Shown piece after piece: positions 57,101 to 64,000 of a stretch of 64,000 nucleotides of DNA; the stretch's first letter is position 1; every line of letters starts with the position of its first letter. Origin of the DNA: Eleginops maclovinus. Lineage: Eukaryota; Chordata; Actinopteri; Perciformes; Eleginopidae. Both the position numbers and the translations under genes were made by a program. The DNA lies in the NCBI RefSeq assembly GCF_036324505.1, contig NC_086363.1, positions 6,390,655 through 6,454,654 of the forward strand, given 5' to 3'. A model generated the notes under the pieces. The model worked only from the letters and a program-made list of their open reading frames with translations, had not been told where the DNA came from and did no database searches.

Positions 57101-57969
57101 ACTAATGAAGTTCAGTCAGACCACTCACGTGTTTCTGGATATGTTTATTAGAAGCAGCATATAGTTTGAATAGAGCGGCAAGTTGAGGACAATGTCTTTA
57201 GTTGGTTGTAAGAGGGACAAGGCAAGCCACGTGTAAATATATATGATTGGTGCCCCATTTTTCACTTTCTTTTAAAATCATTTACATTTAAAAAGGTTTT
57301 GGTGTGTCTTTTCCCTTATTGCAGGTGTGTGGACCCACATACATGAGGTTCTGCTTCGAAAGTATTCACAACAGCTGAACGGAGTCAACGTTATGAGTGG
57401 GCCGATATTTGATGCAGACTATGACGGAAACGTTGATCCACTCAAAGCAATCTCAGGGTGAGGATTAATTAAAACAAGCTTTCTATAGAGTGGTGCATCA
57501 GTTTCTTAAACCATGTGATCTCGTGTCTCTTCAGGAATGAGGCTCCCGTCCCGACACACTTCTTTGTGATCCTGACGAGCTGCAGGAACTCGACCTTCAG
57601 CCCTGGTGGCTGCAAGGGTCCTCTACGTGTCAAGTCTTTCATCCTGCCCCACAGACCTGACCACACGGAGAGCTGTGCTGTGAGTGACACCGCTCACACC
57701 TCTCCTACTCCTTTTTACACCTCACCTCTTTGGAAACATACTGAGAGGGTCTACAGTGGAAACAAAATGATCAAACACCTCTTTTCTCTGTTCCTCTCTT
57801 CTGCTTTCCCCCTCAGAGCGGGTCGGACTTGTCATGGGTGGAAGATTGGCTGCAGTTTCACACGGCGAGAGTCCGAGATATCGAGATGCTGGCCGGACTC
57901 AGCTTCTACCACGACAGGTTATCAGTGGAGGAGACGCTTCAGCTGAAAACATTGCTACAGACTGCTTAA
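31457..57969 (+). CDS. enpp1: Enpp1-like ectonucleotide pyrophosphatase/phosphodiesterase (23 coding exons, 800 aa)
   Basis: This type II membrane ectoenzyme of the NPP family hydrolyses extracellular ATP to AMP and pyrophosphate, the main brake on mineralisation, and in mammals also degrades 2'3'-cGAMP. I assembled 23 exons with GT/AG junctions. Their lengths sum to 2403 nt, an exact open frame ending in TAA at 57967-57969. Order: short cytoplasmic tail, one transmembrane helix (about 46-62), catalytic phosphodiesterase domain (about 85-475), linker, nuclease-like domain (to 800). ENPP1 is favoured over ENPP3 by [39 protein letters not shown] and an ENPP1-like tail motif (AASLFGAP versus human AASLLAP). 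Human ENPP1 is 925 aa. The difference comes from a shorter tail and from the absence of both somatomedin-B domains, for which no exon is visible. Exon coordinates are in the three sub-entries. Confidence 0.92.
32789..32873. repeat. Near-perfect 41-bp-arm inverted repeat (hairpin) in enpp1 intron 1
   Basis: The left arm 32789-32829 and right arm 32833-32873 are complementary at 38 of 41 positions around a 3-nt loop (AAT, 32830-32832). The inner 21 bp of each arm match perfectly. The arms are AT-rich. Such a structure could be a folded RNA (miRNA-like precursor), a transposon palindrome or a cruciform-prone site. Nothing in the sequence decides between them. Confidence 0.85.
32883..33081 (+). 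pseudogene. Unidentified basic open frame, possible terminal exon or gene fragment
   Basis: After an acceptor-like stretch (TTTTTTTCTGGAACTAG), an open frame of about 66 codons ends in TGA at 33079-33081. It is rich in polar and basic residues (for example [17 protein letters not shown] near its end, finishing with KRMKK) and has none of the low-complexity bias of chance frames nearby. AATAAA follows at 33192-33197. The frame can be extended back through the hairpin at 32789-32873 to a stop at 32803-32805. I do not recognise the protein. It could be the last exon of a decayed transposon gene or a retroposed fragment, and coding capacity is unproven. The 101-aa minus-strand frame over the same bases is its shadow. 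Confidence 0.3.
33211..33250. repeat. 12-bp perfect inverted repeat
   Basis: CCATAAGAAAAT at 33211-33222 and its exact reverse complement at 33239-33250 flank a 16-nt pyrimidine-rich loop. It lies 14 bp after the AATAAA at 33192-33197, so it may mark the end of the same decayed unit. Confidence 0.8.
33285..33400 (+). repeat. Teleost interspersed repeat fragment
   Basis: The words TTTATTTGTCACATGCATGC, CACAGTGAAATTAGTCCTCTG, CATTTAACCCATCCTAG and GCAGCGCCCGGGGAG follow the order of a repeat that I recognise as common in ray-finned fish genomes. It is a partial, moderately diverged copy in enpp1 intron 1. The class is not certain to me. Confidence 0.6.
38560..38571. repeat. Left target-site duplication of the Rex3-like insertion
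   Basis: ATATAATTTAGA is identical to the 12 bases at 39837-39848 on the far side of the element. The first one or two bases may be shared with the GATG tail, so the true duplication is 10-12 bp. Confidence 0.8.
38572..39836 (+). mobile_element. 5'-truncated Rex3-like (RTE clade) LINE insertion
   Basis: The body encodes the C-terminal part of a reverse transcriptase: [16 protein letters not shown] from 38630, [13 protein letters not shown], the catalytic FADD at 39026-39037, then the RTE-type tail [14 protein letters not shown] and [10 protein letters not shown] with a stop near 39804-39806. The tail is GATG repeats (GATGGATGGATG), as described for Rex3. The copy is dead: there is an in-frame TGA at 38981-38983 (hit by SRRSRG*) and a frameshift near 39355-39365. 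The endonuclease and 5' half are missing. ATATAATTTAGA flanks it on both sides (38560-38571 and 39837-39848). It sits in enpp1 intron 2, sense to the gene. A short (AAGG)n run forms the 5' junction. Confidence 0.85.
39837..39848. repeat. Right target-site duplication of the Rex3-like insertion
   Basis: ATATAATTTAGA directly follows the GATG-repeat tail and repeats the 12 bases at 38560-38571. Confidence 0.8.
41447..41735 (+). repeat. Teleost 'GATAAGA...TTATTGATCCC'-type interspersed repeat
   Basis: The sequence AAATAAGATAAGATTTACG, GTGGGGAAATTCAAGCG, GCAGCAACAG and AAGTGCAAGTTATTGTGCAAAAGTGCAG is in the order of a repeat common in teleosts that carries a conserved 'GTGGGGAAATTC' core. A very degenerate related piece may lie at 21185-21235. 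It sits in enpp1 intron 2, shortly before exon 3. Confidence 0.6.
43633..53592 (+). CDS. enpp1: enpp1 exons 4-16: catalytic phosphodiesterase domain
   Basis: Exons: 43633-43730, 43809-43888, 44894-45013, 46122-46231, 46323-46388, 46476-46548, 47261-47369, 48269-48400, 48516-48547, 48680-48807, 50332-50401, 52193-52280, 53405-53592. The two-zinc site is complete: D101 (SLDGF), nucleophile T139 (PTKTFPNH), D259 and H263 (PDSSGH), D306 and H307 (SDHG), and H418 (GFHGSD). Nucleotide-pocket residues matching human W322 and D326 (FFWPGSD) and Y371 (LYLDEPD) are kept, so ATP-type substrates are expected. Sequons include NAS (exon 6), NGT (exon 7), NLS (exons 12/13) and NNGT (exon 16). The human YNGS site is YDKS here. 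The cysteine at the family 'KKCGT' position is Ser124 (RNSGT). The acceptor of exon 7 follows an exceptional pyrimidine tract (45667-46115). Confidence 0.93.
43938..44165 (+). repeat. Teleost 'TACTTAAGTAAAAGT'-type repeat, copy 4
   Basis: It begins GCAGTGGTGGAAGAAG, restarts with AGTGGTGGATGAAGTATTTAG, and ends in TTAAAATTGTACTTTAATAG. It contains CTCTAAGTAAAAGCACAAAG. It is the sense copy of the family also seen at 401-690, 10756-11204 and 19650-19985, and lies in enpp1 intron 5. Confidence 0.55.
45667..46115 (+). repeat. Pyrimidine-rich (TTCC/TCTC) tract before enpp1 exon 7
   Basis: About 450 nt are almost entirely C and T on the plus strand, with scattered A and very few G, and end within a few bases of the exon 7 acceptor (46120-46121). 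Units such as TTTCCTCTCC recur imperfectly. It is an extreme version of an intronic polypyrimidine tract and has the mirror-like composition that can form triplex DNA. The 110-aa Ser/Leu/Phe-rich frame across it is an artefact. Confidence 0.9.
50765..51446. repeat. Long imperfect (ATT)n array seeded by a retroposon tail
   Basis: From about 50804 to 51446 the sequence is ATT trinucleotide with interspersed ATC, ACT and GTC variants. The variant-bearing unit TACTATTGTCATAATTATT recurs about five times between 51200 and 51350, giving higher-order periodicity. Just upstream, GTGTCGTGAG and AAAGCGCTCTATAAATAGA at 50765-50805 resemble the 3' end of fish SINE/LINE elements whose tails are ATT repeats. 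It lies in enpp1 intron 14. The 188-aa poly-Ile frame is an artefact. Confidence 0.9.
52706..52856 (+). repeat. tRNA-derived SINE, degenerate
   Basis: TATAGCTCAGCGGGTAGAGC at 52720-52739 is a tRNA-like A-box head. It is followed by a decayed B box (GACTTGAGTCCC) and the body TTTGCCGTGCGTCTTCCCC and TTGCCCAAATTCTTTAAAA with an A-rich tail. This body is found in SINEs common in spiny-rayed fishes. It cannot fold as a functional tRNA. It lies in enpp1 intron 15. Confidence 0.65.
53705..57969 (+). CDS. enpp1: enpp1 exons 17-23: linker and nuclease-like domain
   Basis: Exons: 53705-53744, 53827-53987, 55104-55239, 55975-56049, 57325-57457, 57535-57679, 57817-57969. The catalytically inactive nuclease-like domain packs against the phosphodiesterase domain and stabilises it. 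The calcium loop DADYDGNVD (D687, D689, D691, D695) matches the EF-hand-like site of the family. Cysteines of the domain-bridging and internal disulfides are retained: QCSC in exon 16, FCVLH in exon 18, DCVR and QLC in exon 19, TSCRN/GGCKG and ESCA in exon 22. The C-terminus ([18 protein letters not shown] ... [10 protein letters not shown]) ends close to where ENPP1 and ENPP3 end, so the protein is full length at this end. The stop is at 57967-57969. Confidence 0.92.
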
Positions 57970-58305
57970 AATCAGAGACTTAAAAGAAAGCTTTAATTTC
58001 CAAAGGAAGCCATAACGGTCTGCACAACAGGCCTCCGTCCACATGGACACAGTTAACGGGTGCATTCGTTTTCTGTGTTAAAACCAAATTGATCTGACAT
58101 TAAGCTCCATCCAGGTTTTTTATGTCTGATTTCAAAAATGTAGCATAACTCCATGTGTGGAAACTGTATGTTTGTTTTTGAATAATGTTTTTATAAAATT
58201 GAACCAAAAAGCTCTGATCCAAAGACGCCGCCACATCTGCTGAGTGGCTCCAAAGTATTTCCTCAAATGGGAACAAAATAAAAGGGAAATGTTTATTGAT
58301 GAAAG
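57970..58305 (+). other. enpp1: enpp1 3' UTR with AATAAA polyadenylation signal
   Basis: Sequence after the TAA stop is non-coding. AATAAA at 58277-58282, in a CAAAATAAAAG context, is the first good polyadenylation hexamer, predicting cleavage near 58295-58305. This implies a short 3' UTR of about 330 nt. Confidence 0.55.
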
Positions 58306-58440
58306 AAGAATTTATTTATGGAACACTTGCTTTTATTGGCAGGGGCACTTCAGGAAACACGAGACAATCTGGAAATAATTCTTGTCTGCTGCCACACATC
58401 TGGTTATACAGAAAACACCAAGAGAATTTAAGAAAGAAGT

Positions 58441-58644
<204 letters not shown>

Positions 58645-59056
58645 CAAGTTCCTCTTCGTGTAGCTTTCTATGTTTTTCTGTTCATGTTATCTCTTTGTTG
58701 CAATGATGTGTCTCTTTGAAGCAGTTGTGCATCTCGTCATGGTTGTTTTTGCATCTGTATACTTTACATCTCCCGATCATTTTTACTTTTTTAATCATTT
58801 ACATTTTCTTTTTTTCCTGTAATTGTGCATCTCTTCATTGCCATTTTGCTTTTATTGACATTCTGCAGGTCAAGCATTACCTTCAGATTTGGCTGTTGGT
58901 TGAAAAACTTCAGCTGAACTCAGTATTTAGTAAACGCTGGAAATGAGAAGCTATCTGTCCCCTGTAATCCCAGTCAGTATTTAAATTTGTGTACTCAAAA
59001 TCAGAATGAGAATTTACAGCAGTGCTTAACTGGCTGTAGCGTGGCCTTAAGAGTAA

Positions 59057-59058
<2 letters not shown>

Positions 59059-59129
<71 letters not shown>
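59059..59129. repeat. (GT)n microsatellite, about 71 bp
   Basis: This is a second pure GT tract in the enpp1-sytl3 intergenic region. Confidence 0.98.
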
Positions 59130-59130
<1 letters not shown>

Positions 59131-60557
59131 TATTATTTCCTGGGATCAACACATTTTCTGTTCAGTCTTATTTTTGCTCTTCCCAGTGAAGTTCAAGTCT
59201 GCAGGTATTTTGTGAAAAATAAGGAAACTTGAAATAGATTTTTCCCTCATCTGTTGCAGCTTTTCTTACTGTTTTCAGAAATTGCAACTACAGTCAAATA
59301 CACAGTTTCATATAAAAACTCTTCTACACTGAATTCGTCACTTGTATTGTTTTTTTCTTGACACCTTGAGATCAGGGCCAGAGACATTGCATCACATCGG
59401 AAACAAGACCTGAGATACAACCAACCAGCAGTTTCTCAGTTAGCAGTTTACAAATTGCAACTACTGTATACAACTGATTTCACAAAGGAAGGAAACCGAG
59501 CCCTGTGTTTAAAACATGTTTTACTTCCTCAGGCTGACCACTATGCAGCAAGCCTGAAGGTAAGATGTTGCCGCTTTTTGCTCTGCAATGCTGTGACCTA
59601 GTTATCAGGACACAGACCTGAATGTGCTTTCATTTGAGGTTGTGCGATTTAAAGTCTAAAATGAAAAGTAGTAAAAAAAAAAAGAGCTGGTGTTGAGCAA
59701 CTGTTTTGTAATCGAAGCTCACAATTGAGTCATCATAAAGCAGAAATGATTGAAAAGAAGTGATTGTATATATTCCTGTGAATCCTCTATACTGTAAGTG
59801 GAGGGCTCCTGTTCTCAGTGCAGTGAAGCAGTGTATTGTCTCCTGGCTGCATGCTGTGTATTGATATTATGCCTTCTTGAGTCACATTTGGACAAAGGAA
59901 AATATAAAATCTGAAAAGGAAACACAGAAATGTTCTATTTTGGTCACAAGTGCTTTTCCTTTTACCTTGAAACTTTGCTCTGCATATTGTTAGCAACCAG
60001 GCAATTTCGTGACTGTGAAGAGCTGCAGAAAAACAGTCGAAACCGCTACATGGTTTTGTAAATACTCATATTTCAACACCATGCAGTTTAATTCCTGTTA
60101 GGTATTTTAAAATACTTTAAGCAGGGTTTGTGTGACTTCTTCAGCTTTTGGAAGAAAGGACCTCAGTCTCTGTGTCAGAGCTTGTGGCGTGTGAGCGAGA
60201 CCATGACAGAAGTTTTTATTTGGTATCTGCTTGTGGTGATGAGTCTTGCTGTGAGGGCTGCCAGCGCTGACTCGAAGTATGCAGCCGCTCACACAGGTCT
60301 TCCTGGAAGCTGCGCTCTTGTGGGAAACAGAACTGAGACCTCGTGAACGGTTTAGTCTTTCTCACGCCATTTTTTTTGGGTCCCAGTGTAACCAGTGAGG
60401 TGTCCCTTCCTCACCACCAAACCACCAACAGCCTGAATAATTAGGGTCCTTTTTATAGTAAAGGCGAGAGTGAAATGACTTTATAGACATGATGATGATT
60501 ATCATACCATGAACTAAAAGCCTCCTGTCATAGTGAGAGCACTTGTTTCTTCAAATG

Positions 60558-61110
60558 AGGAATCAAATTACAGATGAGCATGGAGAAATGTCTGTTGCAT
60601 CACAAACTTCAACTATCAGCCACAACATGCTTTCCTTTACATTTAAGTTCTTGTAGGGATTTAAAAAATAAGACTTATTGTGTTATTTTGTGAGCATCAT
60701 AGGTGTTATCTGAGGTTAAGCTAACAAGGGCTGCAACGCTATAGTTTTCATCTCAATATTTCTCTAGATGAATCGTTTCATACTCACAAATACACAGATG
60801 AGCATGGAGAAATGTCTGTTGCATCACAAACTTCCTCTAGAAGATATTGCACGGATTTAACAAATAAGACTTAACGTGTTATTTTGATAAGCTTTCAACG
60901 TGTTTCTTAATCTTGCTACCTGTTTCCCTCTGCTTCCAGTCTTTATACTAAACTAAGCTAACTAAGGCTGCAACTAATAATACTTTTCATTATCAATTTA
61001 CCTGTCGATTAGATGAATCCATTAACACTCACAAATTACAGCCATTACAGCAAAGCATGGAGAAATGTTTGCTGCATCACAACCTTCCCCTTGCAGAACA
61101 TTTCCTATCT
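60558..61110 (+). repeat. Local triplication of a repeat-derived unit (about 225-250 bp)
   Basis: The word GAGCATGGAGAAATGTCTGT followed by TGCATCACAAACTTC starts at about 60577 and again at about 60801, and returns with changes at about 61053. Between the copies, 'GGCTGCAAC ... TTTTCAT ... AGATGAATC' segments also recur, followed by ACTCACAAAT. The order is the same each time, so this is a diverged tandem array with periods near 224 and 253 bp. The 'GGGCTGCAAC' part resembles a widespread fish repeat. Confidence 0.7.
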
Positions 61111-62589
61111 TGCCTCATTTATATTTACAACATGAGAGAATCCCTGTGGCCTGTGCACGTCAGCAGAGGACAGATACCAGCTGTGTGTCTGTGTGAGACG
61201 TGAGGCCTGATTACAGCCTACGCTGATGTTTTCTCCAGCTTCCTGGCAGCTCTGGACAGTAACAAGCACAGGCTCTTATCTCCCAACACAGGCTGGCATC
61301 AAGCTATTACTCTCTACTCACCAAGCTTCACTTGTCTACTATAGAGCAAAGTGGTTATGTTCTAGATTGAGATGTCTTTAAATGAGACCCTCTTAAGAGA
61401 TGAATAATGAGCTTGAATAAATAATTTGAAATGTTATGTATTCCGTTTATTCATTATTTATAAAGAGCTAGATGATAATTGATACCATTTTTGAATTGAA
61501 GCTATCAATTGACATGTCCAAATTGTGGTAGCAAAACACACGAGTGTATTCCAAAAGGAATCAAACTCAACCTCTATTAAGCATTTAAGTCTGAATCAAC
61601 ATTATACAAACAACTTCCTCTAATCTTTATTAACAACAAGCTTTAGGTCAGGATTTATTGAAGTAACATTGTAATAAGTCTACTGGCCTGCAAAAAAAGA
61701 AAACTCTACAGACGCACGTCAATCATCAATAATGCAAAGGTTGGCATTTGGTTTGTTTTGCAGCTCTGACATCAGTGAAGCCTCACTGCTCTTCTTGCAC
61801 TTGAGGGAGCTTTTGGTTTGTCAGTAGACAGGTTTAATAGATACAAGATAGTTCCTTAGATACCTTCTAATTATTATTGCCTCGCAACAGTGTTGGTGGT
61901 AAGTGTTTGAGATAGCTTTGTAACTCAGTTCCAGTGTAAAGAAAAAGCAAGTAGACAGCATTAACCACAGACCAAAAGCAAATTCATGGTGGTTTTAATG
62001 TGTGTAGGGAAATTACATTTACAGATCACGAGTTCAGATGTTCTCCAGAGTGCAGTGGGGTGATGCTTTTTAATGCTGATAGGAAGGGAAGATGAAGACA
62101 TGAGCTGTCTAAAACAATGTAGGATTTGATGATTAAAATATTGCCCAGATGTAGTCGGTTGTTACATCAGATCCTGTGTGGTAGAAGTTACACTGGATGA
62201 GTAACCCTCTGCATCATCAGGTCGCACGCTTGTGCCCCGTCATGTTTCATGAAAAAGATGATATTAAAATAGGGTTGCCACAGTTAAATCATCCAACTGG
62301 AAACAACCCACTTCTTATATAGGAGGTCTATATATATATATATATCTGGCTCTGACGTTAGCACACCGTAGAGGTGACAATCAGGAAGATACTAGAATAA
62401 CCTTTACTCACTCTCTTGTACTTTTTCAGCTGTGGTGGACTGAAGAGGAGGTCTGCATTCAGTAAAGGGGGAGGGTTCAAGAGACGAAGGGGAGGAGGAG
62501 ACAGGAACAAAAACAAGCCAGTGAAGCAGAGAGAGACAGAGAGAAGGGGAGTAGTGATACAGATGATCACAGACTGCTGCTGTTTAAAC

Positions 62590-63456
62590 ATGGATCTAAC
62601 TTTTCTTCAAACTCTGGAGAGAGAAAGAGTCCTGGAGGTTCTTCGGAGAGACAAACAGCTGCGTACCATTGAAGAAGACAGGATAAGGTGAGTCATCTTG
62701 TTGTGATAAAAGCTTCTTTATTTTATCCTCTAAATATCACATTTTAAACAGAGAAGATTTGTTAACATAAGTATTACATTTCTATGCCGACAAAATTGAA
62801 ATCTTCTTTGTCAGCAGATTAAAGACATACTGTCCCTTCAAAAGGAACATTTGTATATCAATTACTGAATGAATTTATGAATTTTGCTGGAAAATTTGAT
62901 TATCTGGATTTTCTGAAAATGTGATGACTCCAAAAATGTAAGTCTTGATGAATTGATCTAAATCATTGACGCGATCAACAGCAAAACTATTTCAACACGT
63001 CCGTTTAAAAACTATAACTCCTCCAGTATAATTCAAATATATGCTGACTACCTCATAAACACATGCATTGATATTGAAACCTATTTGAAACAAGAACAGT
63101 TGTTAGATTGTGCATTTCCTCCCCTTTTATTTACTGTTGTTGTCTTTAAGAATTCAACCTAACACCAGTTGAGTATAATTGATCATTTTGTGGGTGAAGT
63201 ATTGATCCAAAGTTTGTGTGTCCCTCCATCTTCATCTCAGGAGGATGAAACATGACCTCCAGGAGCTTCGGAGGAGAGGTGCGAAAAGTTTCTCAAGGCA
63301 GTACGGTGAGCGGACCTGCGCTCGCTGCCAGAGGCCTCTGGGAAAGCTCTGGAACTCAGGTGCAGTCTGCCACGGCTGCAGCCACCGCATCTGCAGCAAG
63401 TGCCGCGTGGGCGTGGGAACGGCTGACTGGAAGTGCACGGTCTGCCACGCCTACAG
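62590..63456 (+). CDS. sytl3: Synaptotagmin-like protein, best match Sytl3, first two coding exons (partial)
   Basis: Exon 1 is 62590-62687 and exon 2 63241-63456; both end in phase 2 and they join AG|G in frame. Together they encode the start of the Slp homology domain, which binds GTP-bound Rab27 and tethers secretory vesicles. MDLTFLQTLERERVLEVLRR opens the SHD1 helix, which continues with RIRRMKHDLQELRRRGAK. A FYVE-related zinc finger follows with four CxxC pairs: CARC, CHGC, CSKC and CTVC. GAVCHGCSHRICSKCRV resembles human SYTL3 (GAVCRGCSHRVCAQCRV) more than SYTL4 or SYTL5. The ATG at 62590 fits the family start. An in-frame upstream extension to 62416 would add an unlike basic stretch and is more likely 5' UTR. 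SHD2 and the C2 domains lie beyond the right edge. Confidence 0.8.
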
Positions 63457-64000
63457 GTGCAGTACACATGCTTTCTACAAATATTTGATTCAATGCTGCT
63501 CAAATCACAGCTCAAAATTACCTCCAGTTCACTTTGCTGTTTATGTGTTTAAAACTAAAATTAGATAATTGATGTCAACTCTTGGCCCCTTTGAGGTTTA
63601 AATTTCCTTTAAGGCATCTATAATCAAAAAGGCATTTTATTAAAATGCATCAAAGCACAATGTAAAAGGGGATTATCCTTAAGGATTTATGAAGCTTCAT
63701 ACTGAGTTTCAGCTTGTTGTTTAGCTTTCTGCCTGGCAACCTAAGTATTTCTTACGGCTCATAGCTTGTTTTTCTCCACACACAGCTGAGATATTTTTAG
63801 TTAATACAACTCTTCAATCCCACTGTACACTACCTGCTCATCTCAAAACAAACAGACATGGATAGATAGACTCTAGCTTGAGAACAAAGTGAAGCAAATA
63901 GGAGCTAAAGACCAAAAACTGAGCAAAAAGCGGGAATATTTAACTTCAATAGGCTTGACTCTAAACGAATGATGTTTGCAAACATTTCTTTATGTTAAAT
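63457..64000 (+). other. sytl3: sytl3 intron, to window edge
   Basis: A GTGCAG donor at 63457 closes exon 2, and no further exon of the gene is visible before the window ends. I see no repeat or other feature here. Confidence 0.6.

Noticed and set aside
31457..57969. Assignment of the ectoenzyme to enpp3 or enpp2
   Set aside because: The tail motif, FFWPGSD context, GFHGSDN and overall wording match ENPP1 best; ENPP2 has NLY after PTKTFP and no membrane anchor of this type.
62416..62589. Upstream in-frame start for sytl3
   Set aside because: The added residues are basic, low-complexity and unlike any Slp N-terminus, while the ATG at 62590 begins exactly where the family does.

Overview
The window is vertebrate nuclear DNA, almost certainly from a ray-finned fish and probably a spiny-rayed teleost. 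The evidence is small exons with GT/AG boundaries in long AT-rich introns, abundant CA/GT and ATT microsatellites, Rex3-like (RTE) LINE remnants, and several short repeats that I recognise as typical teleost families. It contains no bacterial, viral or CRISPR features. Most open frames in it are chance frames or microsatellite translations (poly-CV, poly-TH, poly-I/Y).

Layout. (1) 1-20340 reads best as part of the first intron of a minus-strand two-pore potassium channel gene, kcnk3-like (TASK-1). Only its first coding exon (20341-20623, minus) is present; the large second exon must lie beyond the left edge. (2) 20624-31140 holds the kcnk3 5' flank and an intergenic stretch with microsatellites. 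(3) 31457-57969 (plus) is a complete enpp1-like ectonucleotide pyrophosphatase/phosphodiesterase gene. I could assemble 23 coding exons that join in frame to 800 residues plus a stop. All metal ligands and the catalytic threonine are present. (4) 58306-62300 is intergenic, with GT tracts and a locally triplicated repeat. (5) 62590-63456 (plus) holds the first two coding exons of a synaptotagmin-like protein, best matching sytl3, which continues past the right edge.

The most notable observation concerns enpp1. ENPP1, ENPP2 and ENPP3 normally carry two cysteine-rich somatomedin-B (SMB) domains between the membrane helix and the catalytic domain. No SMB exon is recognisable here. The transmembrane exon (phase 1 end, 36464) is followed by the linker exon (phase 1 start, 42218), and the two join perfectly in frame. 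The two cysteines that form one specific disulfide of the catalytic core in the family are both replaced, while every other core cysteine pair I could trace is kept. Together these suggest a real structural remodelling of Enpp1 rather than a missed exon, although transcript data are needed to settle it. The intron where the SMB exons should be carries a 5'-truncated Rex3-like insertion with a clear target-site duplication.

Other points of interest are a near-perfect 41-bp-arm hairpin next to an unidentified basic open frame in enpp1 intron 1, two candidate terminal-inverted-repeat transposons (3.3-4.1 kb and 18.3-18.8 kb), four copies of one teleost repeat family, a roughly 450-nt pyrimidine tract abutting an enpp1 exon, and a 640-bp ATT array that seems to have grown from a retroposon tail.

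The three genes are not an obvious functional unit. Kcnk3 is a plasma-membrane K+ leak channel, Enpp1 makes extracellular pyrophosphate and AMP from ATP, and Sytl3 is a Rab27 effector in vesicle exocytosis.
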